From: Fusarium oxysporum f. sp. lycopersici 4287
Taxonomy: Eukaryota > Ascomycota > Sordariomycetes > Hypocreales > Nectriaceae
Assembly: GCF_000149955.1 (NCBI RefSeq)
Contig: NC_030993.1
Location: forward strand, 1,950,562 to 2,014,561
Length of the DNA: 64,000 nt
Direction of reading: 5' to 3'
Positions 22,701-34,557 of the stretch are shown here, piece by piece (positions within the stretch are counted from its first letter, which is position 1; each line of letters starts with the position of its first letter). Below the pieces are notes generated by a model that worked only from the letters and a program-made list of their open reading frames with translations, had not been told where the DNA came from and made no database searches. The translations under genes and the position numbers were made by a program.

Positions 22701-25700
22701 GCGAACAATCTCATGAAGACGAGTAGTGCTGACAACCATCTCATTAGTTGGGGGGATAGTAATCAGGGGACCAAGGTCAGGAATGGTTGGCGCAAGAGCC
22801 TGAGGTGAGAGTCCAGCACCCACACCGGACCCGATGCCATTGAGAGATAGATTCTCAAAAGCGTCCAGTTGTTCAGGGGGGAGGGTCTCTGCCGGTTCTT
22901 CAATGACGGGTCGGTTCAGAATTTCGCCCGAAGGTTCGATGCTCCTGTGATCGAGGTTCAAACCCTTGCACAAGACCTCAATCTCAAACTTGAGGTTGAG
23001 TTTCAGCTCGGCATGATGATAAAGCTCAATTAGCAAATGGATGATATCCATAAGCCATGGATTCGGGGGCCTGAAAACGGCTGATGTGGCGCCTTGAGTC
23101 AGAACTTTGCACACGAACGGGATAACAACGATGAGTCGTTTCGTATCATGCGCCTCAATCAAAAGCTGCTTGAAGGCGATATTCTTGTGTTTGATGGGAC
23201 GATCTCGTGCCAGAGTCAGAAGACCTAGCCAGCCTCCGAGATTTTTAAGGTGAGTTCTTTCCGTTGAGTTCTGCATGGTCGCCTCCGAGTTCAGCATTCG
23301 GCACACGCTGATGTAAGTCTCCCTCAGGACCTCACTCCAGAGAGCCTTGTCTTCAAACAGTTTAACCAGTTCGAGATAAACATGGTGGTAGTTTGGCTGC
23401 ATCTTGGCGCGCTCCTCAACAAGATGGCTAGCAAACCATTGTTGATGTCGGCGCTCCATGGTCTCTCGAAGTTCTTGACACATGGCCTGTAGTGTGCCTT
23501 CGGTGATATTGTTGAGAACGAACTGGACCTTGTCCTGGGCACCCTCGTCAGGATCTTCAAACTCAACGTCCGTAGCTGGTGGATCGACGTTCAGAGCAGC
23601 AAACGCAGGCGCTTGACGCTCAACACTGGTCAGCTCATCCGAGTTTCCATTAGGGAAACCATCGCCTTGAAATCCTAGTCCATGAGGTGTTCCGGCGCCG
23701 TTACGCCCACGGGCCATCTCTTCTTCGTGCTCACGAACGACCTCCTCTGCCTTTTTGAAAACTTCTGTGTTATGGAGTCCAGGAATCTGGCAGAGCTGTC
23801 TGCAAAAGGCAGGCCATTCTCGGAAGCGAATGAACAACTGCATCAGTGCCTGGAGGCCAAACTTGTACATAGGTTCATCAGGAGAATGGTCCCTAACAGC
23901 TTCCAAAATCATGCCCAGTCCAATTTGAAGAGGCAAGCTTGAAACGAGCTTATGCGAAATGATGCCACCGAATAGAACTGCGGTTGTTGCCAGAGCTTCC
24001 AGAGGATAGTCGGCATAGTGAGAATACTCATCGAAGAGCCCATGGATCATACATGCGAAAACATCCTGATCCAGAGGATCCCTGGAATGCTTATAGCGGT
24101 CTAAGACCTCGACTATATTGCGAACCTGTACTTCATCACTATACATCTTCTTGTAGTGTTCCTCCATCCTGGTATTGGCGGTCGGAGACAGGAGATTCCC
24201 CTCCCTTCCATTGGCGTCGATGATATCGTCGTAACCCTCGCCGTAGTTGATCAGTCGGGGGTAAGCAATAATGCAAGCGCGCTGAACCAGGATCAATTCT
24301 GGCCTAGGAGGACTTGGCGAAAAGTCTTCGAGGATTCGCAGTAAAGCTGATACGGTACGAACTTGGAGAGTCGTTGTGTTCTTAACAGAAGAGTCATCGG
24401 AAGTTCCTCGCTGAAACTGGCTCTCCAAGTTGGCCTTTATCATCAAGAACTGAAGCAGAGTACTATACATCTCTTCACTCCGCTCAGCATTGAACCGTGC
24501 CCACTTGGACAAATCCAAATATCCTTCAGCATGGGCCAGAGCGGCTAAATCGACTCCAAATCCATTTGACTGGTACACCAGCGTGTCAAGCCAATTATGC
24601 TTTACAGCGTGCTCGAGAATAACCGGAAGGTCCATCGGCTTAACAGCATGGGTGTCTACCAAGCGCTGAATGACCCAGTTCTTGTCTTTCCTCCAGACAC
24701 TATCTAGAACAAAGTCGTATTGGGGCGAACGCTTATAAAGGAAATTTTCGAACAAAGAACTGAGTGTTTCTACAGCCATTGGGGCCCAATGCTGCCGAGG
24801 TACTTCGAAGGCGGAGACCAGGAAGATGTCCAGATTCGGGACTACCACTTCCTGGAAGAGCCTCTTTGCCTCGATACTCGTCGATGCCAACATGGAACTG
24901 AGCGCAACATTGAAGATCGAGGAGAGCGCGGCAACGGATATTAACGGATGCTTGACGGCGATTATTGCTCGCTCTTGTACATTCTCAGGGGAGTTGGCGT
25001 ATTCCTCAATAGTAATGCTGCGCTGGAGCCCGGGAATTGTCGTCGCGTCTAGCTGATCGGGGGTTAAAGAGGCATAGGCACTAACAAAAGAGAGCTGAGC
25101 CTCTGGATTCCTCCAAACGCCGCCCCATAACCTCTGAATATCCACTATCAAGCCAGACTTGGAGTCCTGTGCAATTGGCAAGAAAGCTTGGTAAAGTCGA
25201 AGGAACTGCTGAGAAGAAACACGAGCCGATGGTTGGTCGAACAGAATGATGACCTCCATCCAGTCGAATGATTTCGGTAGGACTCTCCTGAGAGCAGCAA
25301 CCAGAACACCAGTATCTTGCTGTGGGCTTTGACTAATGGCCGTGAAGGTCATCGCAGCCGAAACTTGTTCGGGGCCCAACTGCAAGCTGCTGGGGCGGTT
25401 CTGTAAATACGAGACACATGTTTCCTCGTCTCTGGTGAAATCGATGCCCGTCTTTTGGATATATCGAACTAGCCCATTGAAAGGCCTATCAGCGAGCACT
25501 CGACTGAGATCGAGAGCCGCGAGGATTTCGGAAGGCGGTGTACGCTCGGGAGTCTGATCGATCCATCGGTTGACGACACGTGTTTCCAATTCGTGCATAG
25601 AAGAAGCATTAAAGCTCGGAGGATGATATTGAAGAAACCGGTCCAGAATCAGGGCGATGAAAGATGGGCTTAAATCGGCATGGGCGTCGAGGTCAAATCG

Positions 25701-26445
25701 AGAAAGGATATCGATGAACGAGGGGAAGTTGGTAGATAATATAGCGTCGGCTGCCTTGACATTAGAATACTCAACGGGACAAACTTCCTAATGGCATGAA
25801 CCAACCTTTCGTCTTTAAATCCGCTCGAGAAGTGAGCTTAAAGGCTAGAGCTAATATAGTCTTCTCTAATGCATCGAGCTTGAAATGTTCCATAAAGGTT
25901 GAAAGATCAAAGTCGCGGAAGATGTCCTCCGTGGCACTCTCAATTGATTCAGCAATCTTGCTTGCTTGATTGGGATCGTGCGAGATCTTCTGCATCTCGG
26001 CAACAAGAATGTGATAGTTGTTCGGGCTTGTGCCGGGCCTGTTGAGGCCAGGGAATATCTGGGGCGCATTGCCGGCAACGAGCCGGGTGAAATACTTAGT
26101 AAACACTTCCATTCCGTGTTCATCGATAAGCTGTTAAGTAGGTGCATTGTCAGCAAACTTGGGATTTATCCAGCAGCAATAATGTAGCCAAACCTTCTTC
26201 AATTGGTCAACCTGCAGCTCCCACTTAGCACGGTCCTTGTCCTCCTTGATAGTACTGAGCAGAAGATAGACCTGTGCCACGACGATCTTGGTCAGGGAAT
26301 TAGTGCCCGTTGGACTGCTGGCGCTTGGGCTTGCGCCAGCACTGAGAATGGCGGCCTGCGATGGGTGAGGAGAATGGCTCGAACCCGTCTGTAGTATCTG
26401 CGCAGGATTGGGCGAAAATGATCCCGCTCGAGGTGGTGGGACCAT
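19704..26445 (-). CDS. NOT1: CCR4-NOT complex scaffold subunit Not1 (one apparent frameshift)
   Basis: Not1 holds together the cytoplasmic deadenylase CCR4-NOT. Four exons: 26445-26194, 26130-25806, 25750-19798 and 19742-19704, introns 63, 55 and 55 nt; the last exon adds only 13 codons. About 2189 aa if one base is restored. The CAF1-binding MIF4G-like region lies near residues 925-1140 (QFVLNNITEGTLQAMCQEL). The DUF3819/CAF40-binding helices follow (QPVVDRSVTIAAISTQQM, KDFAIEPDENR). The NOT-module C-terminal domain is near residues 1780-2170 (FWPQPWGLLYTVVELVKNED). The frame breaks near 22685-22690, between RTALSR and LQDIIQPVV, where a base is missing (or two are extra). The frame is open without ATG upstream to 26578, so a further 5' exon is possible. 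Divergent from the F-BAR gene. Confidence 0.93.
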
Positions 26446-27286
26446 GGAGGTGTATTCGCGGCGGAGGGAGATGAGATGATTGAGCGCCTGCTTTCGTTGT
26501 GGTGGCAGGCCGGAGGGCTCAGAAAACGAGCGAGCGGGGAAGTGTGAAGGAGGAAGAGTCCGTATATAAGATGCCTACATGGGGGAGCGGCACGATGAAG
26601 CTGCGAACAGCGGTCGTCAAGACGTTGCAGAGGCTGCGCGATCGTGCAACGGTAGTCGACCAGAGAGGAACTCGTGAGCCCGACTCGACTTGAAGGTGGA
26701 GTTGGAGGTACGTGTCGTACTCGGCGTTCGTCGTAGGGAGGGCGCCGAAAACGCTACAAACTGATAGGGTGGGGGGGAGTCCGTAACGATTCGGCGTCAA
26801 ATAAGCCAGCGAGACCCGAAATATTTATGGCGCGTGGTGATGCAAGTATCGATATCGTCAAGAACGTCTGTACACAAGGTGGTGGTGGTCGATGTTGGGT
26901 TTGGAGGACAAGGTACTGTAACTGAAAATGACAAGGCCCTTGAGAACGGCATATCCCGATACGTCGAGAGGATCCACACTGCCTATACCCGCATCACGTG
27001 AGTCGTTCCAAGGTTTCCTTGTTACACTGGTGGTCAGTGCTCTCTCTGTTGCTGTGCCAACAGCTACACGCCACCAAAACAATACAGCTAGCTTTCCTTT
27101 CACCGTACATTACTCCCTTTATCACCATTGAAAGGGCTACATACCAGATATCCTTTTTGTCTCGCTTCCTCTGTGTTTAGTGTGGAGAGTAGTGCGACTC
27201 AGGCTGGTCCTTAATCATCCATATTCGTTGGAAGCAACATAACGTCCGTCTGTCTTGACATTTGAAATTGAATACCCTTGGGCATC
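26446..27286. promoter_or_regulatory. Divergent promoter region of NOT1 and the F-BAR gene
   Basis: About 840 bp between two divergently oriented start codons. It contains short interrupted GGTGG and GGGTGGGGGG tracts. No specific transcription-factor site is claimed. Confidence 0.5.
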
Positions 27287-30200
27287 ATGCCCGCATCAAC
27301 GGTTGAAACTCCAGCCGTTGCGCTGTCTTGTGAGCAAACTTTGACGATGTCTTGATGTTTATTTGACTGATACATGATACTGCAGTCGCAAACAACTTTT
27401 GGGGCAAAGAAGATGCTGGCGTGGCGCCGCTGCTGAGTCGCATGACTGCGGCCAAGACAACATGCGATGAACTACGAGCATTCTATGGCGGTGCGTACAA
27501 GTGAAGTTGTTGACAGAAACCTATCTAACTGAATGCGCTGCAGCTCGAGCGTCGATTGAGGAGGAATACTCCCGCAAATTATTGAACCTGAGTCGCAAAG
27601 CCTTAGGATCGCAGGAGTCTGGTACATTGAAGACATCGTTGGATACCGTCCGAGGCGAAGTTGAACAGATGGCCAAGCAGCACCAGCTAATTGGCGCAGA
27701 AATGAAGTCAGAGCTTGAGGAGCCACTCGCCGCCTTTGCTGGCGGAATGAAGGAGCGACGAAAGATTATTCAGAACACCGTCGAAAAGTTATTGAAGGTC
27801 AAGATGCAGCAGACACAGCAGGTCAATAAGGTTAGACTACTCTTCTCGACTCTCCATTATCATGGAAGCTGACTTTGGTTCTAGACACGAGACAAGTATG
27901 AGCAAGAGTGTTTGAAGATCAAGGGCTATCTTGCTCAAGGCCACATGGTAATGGGCCAAGAAGAACGACGTAACAAAGCCAAACTCGAAAAGACACAGAT
28001 CAGCCTTGCAACTTCCAATACGGAGTACGAGAATGCGGTTAAAGCACTCGAAGACACGACAACAAGATGGAACAGAGAGTGGAAGTCAGCCGCCGATAAA
28101 TTCCAAGATTTGGAGGAAGAACGACTCGACTTCACCAAGAGTAGCCTGTGGACGTTTGCCAATATCGCCTCCACGGTTTGCGTTAGTGACGATTCGTCGT
28201 GCGAAAAGATCCGACTCTCGTTGGAGGTTATGGATGTGGAAAAGGACATCATCACTTTCATTACAGAAAAGGGAACCGGCCAGGAGATCCCAGACGCTCC
28301 CAAGTATATCAACTTCTGTCGCGGAGATGTGACGGATAACCAATCTGAGACGTCAGAAGACGACAACTATTCTGTCGCCCAATTTCCTCGCAGCATCAAC
28401 CCTGCTTTCCGCTCGTCGTCTCCTCAACCTTCGACATTCGAGTCACATCATGATCCAAATTCTGCTCTGGCCAACGACCTGGCGCACAGAGAAGTTGCTT
28501 CAAGCAAACGTGACCTTCCAACCCAGAAGCCGGCAACGCTGCCCCCTGACGAGATACTCCAAATCGGCACTCAGAAGCCTCAACCTCAGCAGATCCAGGC
28601 GCCTCCTCATCCGCGTCAACAGCAGATACAACGTCCTTCTCAGATGCAGCACCCGCTCAACTGCAATATGCTCCCCAGCATCAGCATCCCTCCCAATTGC
28701 AGCACCACTCTCAGCTTCAGCACCCTTCACAGCTGCAGCACCCTTCACAGCTGCAGCATCACCCCCAGCAGCAGTACTCTCCTCAGCGTCAGCAACCGTC
28801 CCAGCAGGTTGCTCACCATGCAGGGCACCACATGCAACAGCAGGTGAGGCCTCTGGAAATGAGACCCGCAGATGGCAGATCTGGAGATATGAGACACTCG
28901 AACATGCGACATCCAGATATGCGACAGCACGATCCAAGACCGTCTTTGGAAATGCGCCACTCCGGGGAAGTTCGGCCTTCCATGCAGTCTCGACCCAGTG
29001 CTGATGCAAGGCAATCAATGGATGCAAGAACATCTCTGGAAGTACGGCGACCAATGGAGGACCCGTATCGCCGCCAGCAACCTGCAGGTCATGTATCGTA
29101 TGATGCCAACCAGCATGGTGCTGTTGCAGCCGTGCCACACGACCCTTACCCCCTGGACGGCATGACGATGCTATGCAGGACTGGGCCCAGCCCCATCTCG
29201 GACCAGAGTTCGCAGGTGACATCTGCTCGACCTTCGAGCAGAGACTCTCATAGTGATTATTCGAACCCTAACTCGTTCTCTAGTGTGGAACCACCAAGCG
29301 GGAAAACTTCACCCGTCAAGCAGGATCCTATAAAACCAAACCCAGTGCCAACTCAAGCACCAGCACCAGTATCGGCACCTGCGCCGGCACCAGCGCCTGC
29401 TCCGGCGCCAGTCACAGCTCCCGCTCCCGCGCCCGCTGTCAGCAATGGCCCGAGCCCTGTCAAATTAGTTGCTAAGAAGAAGAGCGGTGGTTTCTTAAAG
29501 AATCACAGTCCATTCAGACGCAAGAGCAACAAGGATCTTCAGTCATCAAACAGGAACACATGGCACGCACCGAGCACGCAAAACTCGGGTAGTCCCGTTC
29601 GCAGACCACAGTTGCAGACACAAGAGTCCAGCAATGTTGTCACCAAAGAACGTACTCAGAGTCCTGAGCCCATCGACGCCAATGCCAGTCTGGCTCTGGG
29701 AGTGGGACAAAACGTCTTCCCTGTATCTACCCCTGACACAAAGAAGAAGCCAGGAGCTGCCACTGAACAGACACCGGAGGAAACAGACCCAATCGCTCTG
29801 GCCCTTGCGGAGCTGAAAGGTGTCACGTTAGGCAAGCAGTCATCAATGAGAATGTCCGCTGATCACTATTCCGGCCTTGCCACTCCGGCGCCAGCGTCAG
29901 AAGCTGCTTCAAGACAAGCCTCAGCCTCTCGCACAGCTCCGGCTCCTGTGAACTCGGATGTTGCGGCGGCAAAGAGAGGAACACCGCCGCCATCGTACCA
30001 AACCCCAGTTTCACGCCTGGGTGTCCCACCACCTGCAGTGACTTCTAGGGCAATGAAGGAAGCAACCAAGAAGGCTACCACACAGACACGAAGCATGTTT
30101 GAGAATGGAGGCGGTTCGCCAGGAGGATTCAATAGTACTGCTTCTAGGACCAACACTCGAGCGACCGAAACAAGGCGATCTGAGCCATCCCCAAGCCAGA

Positions 30201-31248
30201 GTGTTCCACCAAGTGCTTCACGACCGGCAACTCGAACCACTAATCATGGCAGAGGCGAGTCTGGTAGTTACAGCGCGTCCCCTGTGTCACGACAGCCTAC
30301 TAGAGCCACCGATAACGGACGCGGCGAGCCTGGAAGCTATAGCTCAGCATCCATGCCTCGACCAGGCACTCGGGGCACTGACATGAGTAGAGGAGAGACT
30401 GGCGGCTATAGTACACCACCTGTAGCACGTTCGGGAACCAAAGCAAGCGAGATGCCCCGATCGGACACTCGCGGAATTCCTATTTCGCGACCAGGCACAA
30501 GGGGAAGTGACATGTCTCGTGGCGGATCTGGTATCTACGGATCGTCGCCTGGTTCCCGACCTGGCACCAGAGGCTCTGATATGCCCAGAGCAACTTCGCC
30601 AGCACCAGCTCGTAGCGTGTCTCCACAGCCACCTATGAACGACAACATGAGCTACAGATCGGTATCGCCCAACCCTTACGCTGCTAGTCAACGTTCTCCG
30701 TCCGTCATGAGCTCACCACAAAAGCATGGGTCAGCCCAGGGGTATTATCCCCAGTCACCTCAGCAGGCTGCTAGTCGCGGGCCTTCTCCTGCACCTTATG
30801 CCCAGCAGAATCGTCCCGGAAGCAGCTATGCAGGTAGCGACATGGCAATTCAGCTCGCGCCGGTTGATGATCCCTATGGTTCTCAGAGGAGTCGAGGCAG
30901 CCGCCCTGCTTCGAGGGCCATGAGCTACTATGACGATGGTAGTACTCGTCAACGTAGTCAGAGCGTTGCTGATCCGTCTCGGCTGTATACCGGAGATGGC
31001 AGAGCAATTCTGCATTATGGTAAGTCTTTGATCAGCCAGTATCGAAGAGTGGAAGAGACTAACATGACCTTTTTACAGCACGCGCATTGTACATGTATCA
31101 AGCAGCCATTCCCGAGGAGTTGAGCTTTGGCAAGGGTGATTATCTTGCGGTCCTTCGTCACCAAGACGATGGATGGTGGGAGGCTGAAGTCCACGGCGGA
31201 GACGGAAGTGTCGGGCTGGTCCCAAGCAATTACCTTGCGGCGTGCTAG
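27287..31248 (+). CDS. HOF1: F-BAR and SH3 cytokinesis protein of the Hof1/Imp2/Cdc15 type (one apparent frameshift)
   Basis: Five exons: 27287-27329, 27386-27490, 27544-27830, 27885-31019 and 31079-31248. About 1246 aa once one base is restored. Residues about 15-290 are an F-BAR domain, starting FANNFWGKEDAGVAPLL and containing RASIEEEYSRKLLNLS; such domains bend membrane at the septum. The C-terminal 55 residues are an SH3 domain (ARALYMYQ, DDGWWEAEV, GLVPSNYL), recovered only through the last intron. A long disordered middle holds Gln-, Ala-Pro- and Arg-Gly-Thr-rich repeats. Hof1/Imp2/Cdc15 proteins link the actomyosin ring to septum formation. The frame breaks near 28656-28660: HPL and the following QLQYAPQHQ lie in different frames unless one C is added. 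Confidence 0.88.
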
Positions 31249-31838
31249 ACTCTTACGATATGAGCGACTTGATGGACGAATTTTTGAGATGTTTCTTGCG
31301 GAATGATTGAATTGTAGGTTAGGACTACGGCAGGAAAAGGGCCCCGACGAAATTGGTTCACGACTTGATTTATACCTTTCGTTACGCTGTTATCTTGTAC
31401 AGCAGATATTTGGCATGGAAGCGCTGGCCTTGTTGTTGCTTCAGACTATTTTGATTTTTTATTTGTGTCACGATTATTGGGAAAGATTGAAACGACTGCT
31501 CTTCTATATCACCTCATGGAAATGAGAATCATCGTTTGTAGATGTTATTGAAACATTAGATATTCTGAATTAATGTGTCGAAATTATCCTTCAGAATTGC
31601 TTGAGCTGTCCGTGAAGTTGAATATCCTCTTACCTAAGGTGGGTACGTACCGAATTATGACGTTAAAGCCGCCAGAGCTCCAAAGCTGGTTATAGCTTGC
31701 CGCCTTCACATGCCACTCACTCACTCACCACTCCCTTTGACCTCTGCTCCCTTCAATTTCACAACCTGTGACTCCCTAGCTCATACTCATACCCATGTCT
31801 TCTATATTAATGACCTGAATAATCCGAAGCATTATAGC
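31249..31838. other. 3' UTR and seipin promoter region
   Basis: 590 bp between the F-BAR gene and seipin. It includes a TACCTAAGGT motif at 31631-31640 followed by GGGTACGTACC. No gene seen. Confidence 0.5.
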
Positions 31839-33064
31839 ATGGTTAGTTGTTCTGTTGTTTATTATCTATACGCGACTGACTTTGCTTGACAAGGAAACCC
31901 TACAAGAAACCGCCCGTGTTGTCACGTCTAAACCTGTTCAGCGAGCTGTCGTTAACACCGTACTCCTCGTATCGACAGCAGCAACCCTCTTTTGCACGGC
32001 TGCCATTGCTTCATTGCTCTTTTTCCAGAATTTCCTTCCTCACGAGGTCGTAACTTTGCCATTGCATCTCCAATATGGGTGAGTTATGATACTGTATATG
32101 TTGCTCGCCTGACTGATAGAATTGTTACAGCTCTGGCATCAACCCGTATGGAATCGCCTCCCTTCAAACGCCACCAATGAAGACGCAGCAAGAGTACGAT
32201 GTGTCGTTGATTTTAGCAATGCCTCGCTCGAATCCAAACGTGGAGCGCGGCAACTTCATGATTACCCTGCACATGGTCGACTCGCAAGCTGACGCTGGGT
32301 TGCATGCTGCGGCGGAACGTCACGCATCGCTACACCAAGGATTGGAAGGGGCCAATGTACTATTCACTTCACGCAGGCCTGCTTTATTTCCTTACATGGA
32401 CCCGTTGGTATCGGTTGCGTCTCGCGTGCTGTTTCTGTTTTACCATTTATTCACACCAGGTTCAAGCACGAACTCGATGATCATCCCGTTGGCCGAGCGA
32501 GTCTTGTTCTCAAAAGCCTCGGATCTCCCAAAGTCAGCGTATGTGGAGGTAGAAGCGGGCCAGACCATCCAGATTTACCATGCCTACCTTCAGCTTACAG
32601 CTCAGCTTCGTGGTCTCCGGTGGATGATGGTTCACTATCGCATCTCGACATTCATCGCCTTGACCCTTGTGTTTTGGGCTTTTGAAGTTATTTTTATGGG
32701 TGTCGCCTGGGGACTTTGGAGTGTGACTTTAGGGTCACCGCCTGGAGATGCCGATGACAAGACCAGGAAGCTTGAGGCAGAACGATATGAGTATGAAGAT
32801 GAGGACACAGATCGCGTAGAGACCTTTCCAACATATAGAAGACAGCAACCCCTCAAGTACGAGCCCGAAATCAAACCAGAGGCGGACCCTGAACAGCCTT
32901 TATCAGAAATTCCTCGAGCAGGAGCCGACGCTGATGACGAAGATGAGGGAAGTTTTGACGATGACGACGACGATGTGCAACACAAGGATTCGGGTATCGG
33001 AACGAGTTATAGTGAGGAGGGAATTTCAAGCATTCGAAGGCGAACGTCACGTAATAAATTGTAG
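31839..33064 (+). CDS. Seipin, ER lipid-droplet assembly protein
   Basis: Three exons: 31839-31841 (ATG only), 31894-32078 and 32131-33064; 373 aa. Seipin forms a ring in the ER membrane at nascent lipid droplets. Topology fits: a first span near residues 18-45 (VLLVSTAATLFCTAAIASLLFF), a lumenal beta-sandwich beginning VVTLPLHLQYGSGINPYG with YDVSLILAMPRSNPNVERGNF, and a second span near 215-240 (FIALTLVFWAFEVIFMG), then an acidic cytosolic tail. The ATG-only first exon was chosen because the nearby upstream ATGs run straight into TGA, and the frame preceding GAA ACC CTA has no ATG. Splice sites are GTTAGT and GACAAG; this start is the least certain part. Yeast calls the gene SEI1/FLD1. Confidence 0.9.
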
Positions 33065-34557
33065 AGGAGGGAAGTTTTGCGAGGCCTTAATATAGAGACT
33101 GAGTGTAATGAGTGGAAGCAGATGCCCATGGCTTATGATATGCAGTACTAGAATAAGAATGTGTTGTCAGCTGAGGATTTGGTGTTTATTATGCAGGGGA
33201 AACTGCCTTGTAAGTTAGACTATGCTGATCCGATATGCATGCCAAGTTGACTGTAATTCGATGACGAGCTCATAACAGGCAGAGTTTGGCGTTTGGCTAC
33301 CTTAATCAAAGAACGCTTTAAGAATAGCAACGTGCGTAACCTTCCGCTTCACAACGAGGGATCCATTGTAATTTACAAGTCGTTTGCCTGGCTACCGACG
33401 GTCAATGGTTCCAAGGCGTTGATGTGTATTTAAAGCGGGCGATTCACTTTCACCGTTTGTTGGCTGTATCTTTGGCATCCACCATTAACGACGGCTGAAA
33501 GTCTTGTGATATCAATTCAAGGTTTTCATAGCATTGATTGTTCGCTTGAAAACAGAGTATTTATCTCATACTGATCGAAGAGTGTATCAATCTCCAGTCA
33601 CCTACACTACACATTGGAGCGGTAATCGAAGTCTTCCGGAAATTCACTAATAATTATTCTTCAGTGCACATGCATGTTTTCAAACCCTCCATCCACATCC
33701 ACATCCACACTCGCTCGCCTCTGGCTGGGCCTGGGCTCGGGCTGTCGTGACCCCCCCTTTGTACCTGGGCATCTTAGGTAGCTTACCTAGGGAACACCCA
33801 TGCTCTGGCTGATCCATTTCTCAGAGCCCCTCCAGCCCCTCCACCTTCTTTCAGTTGCCAACAATCAAACGCACTGAGCATCATTCTTCACTAAGTTAGT
33901 GTAGTGTAACTCAACAACACCACCTGGCGTCACTAGCATTCATCGACTTTTCGTTCTGTTCTGTGTAAATTCTCGCCTTTTCACATCCATTCTCACACTA
34001 GAGAGGCATGGTTCTCAATCACTGAACGAACAACTCGACGTCTCCACCATAATCCACATCCCACCTCACCTAGCCATCCCCGACCACCCCCAAGTTACCT
34101 GATAAGGTAAGGTACCTGACAGCAATCGTGCCGCTACCGCTACCGCTACGTACCGACCGCTATTACTAGCTCGATTTACCTGGACTCATTGCGGGCCAAC
34201 TACTGCGATTCCCTCCACCGCCCGCCCGCTTGTTCCTCTCGACGTCTCCCGAATCAACTCTGAACCCGATAATCACGACGAGGCCAGAGCTGAGCTGAGT
34301 ACACCATCCTGACCGCATGTGCTGTGTTTAGCACCTGCGAGCGAGCAACCGACTGCTTCTGCTGTTCACTCTTTGCGACTCCTTAGCTTCGCCTTCGCCT
34401 TCGCCCAGCCTTCAACGAGCCTAGACGCAGACGGGACGAGACGTCACGGTCAAGTCTTACACAACTACCGCCGTGATCAACTTCTCTCTGCCTCCCCTCT
34501 CCTCGAATCTATACTCATACACCAGCCACCAACCCCAGCACACCACATACCGTCACG
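33065..34557. other. Long promoter and leader of the DUF7918 gene
   Basis: 1.5 kb without a supported gene. It holds a perfect inverted repeat TAGGTA-GCT-TACCTA (33775-33789), an AAGGTAAGGTACCT element near 34104-34117, four CCGCTA-like copies near 34131-34150, and C/T-rich leader sequence running up to the start codon. Confidence 0.55.
33775..33789. promoter_or_regulatory. TAGGTA/TACCTA inverted repeat
   Basis: Six-base perfect arms with a 3-nt spacer. Related TACCTAAGG-type words recur upstream of several genes in this window, which suggests a protein-binding element, but no factor can be named from the sequence. Confidence 0.45.

Noticed and set aside
26866..27131. Possible small gene between NOT1 and the F-BAR gene
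   Set aside because: The short frames on both strands overlap, lack motifs and lie in the divergent promoter.
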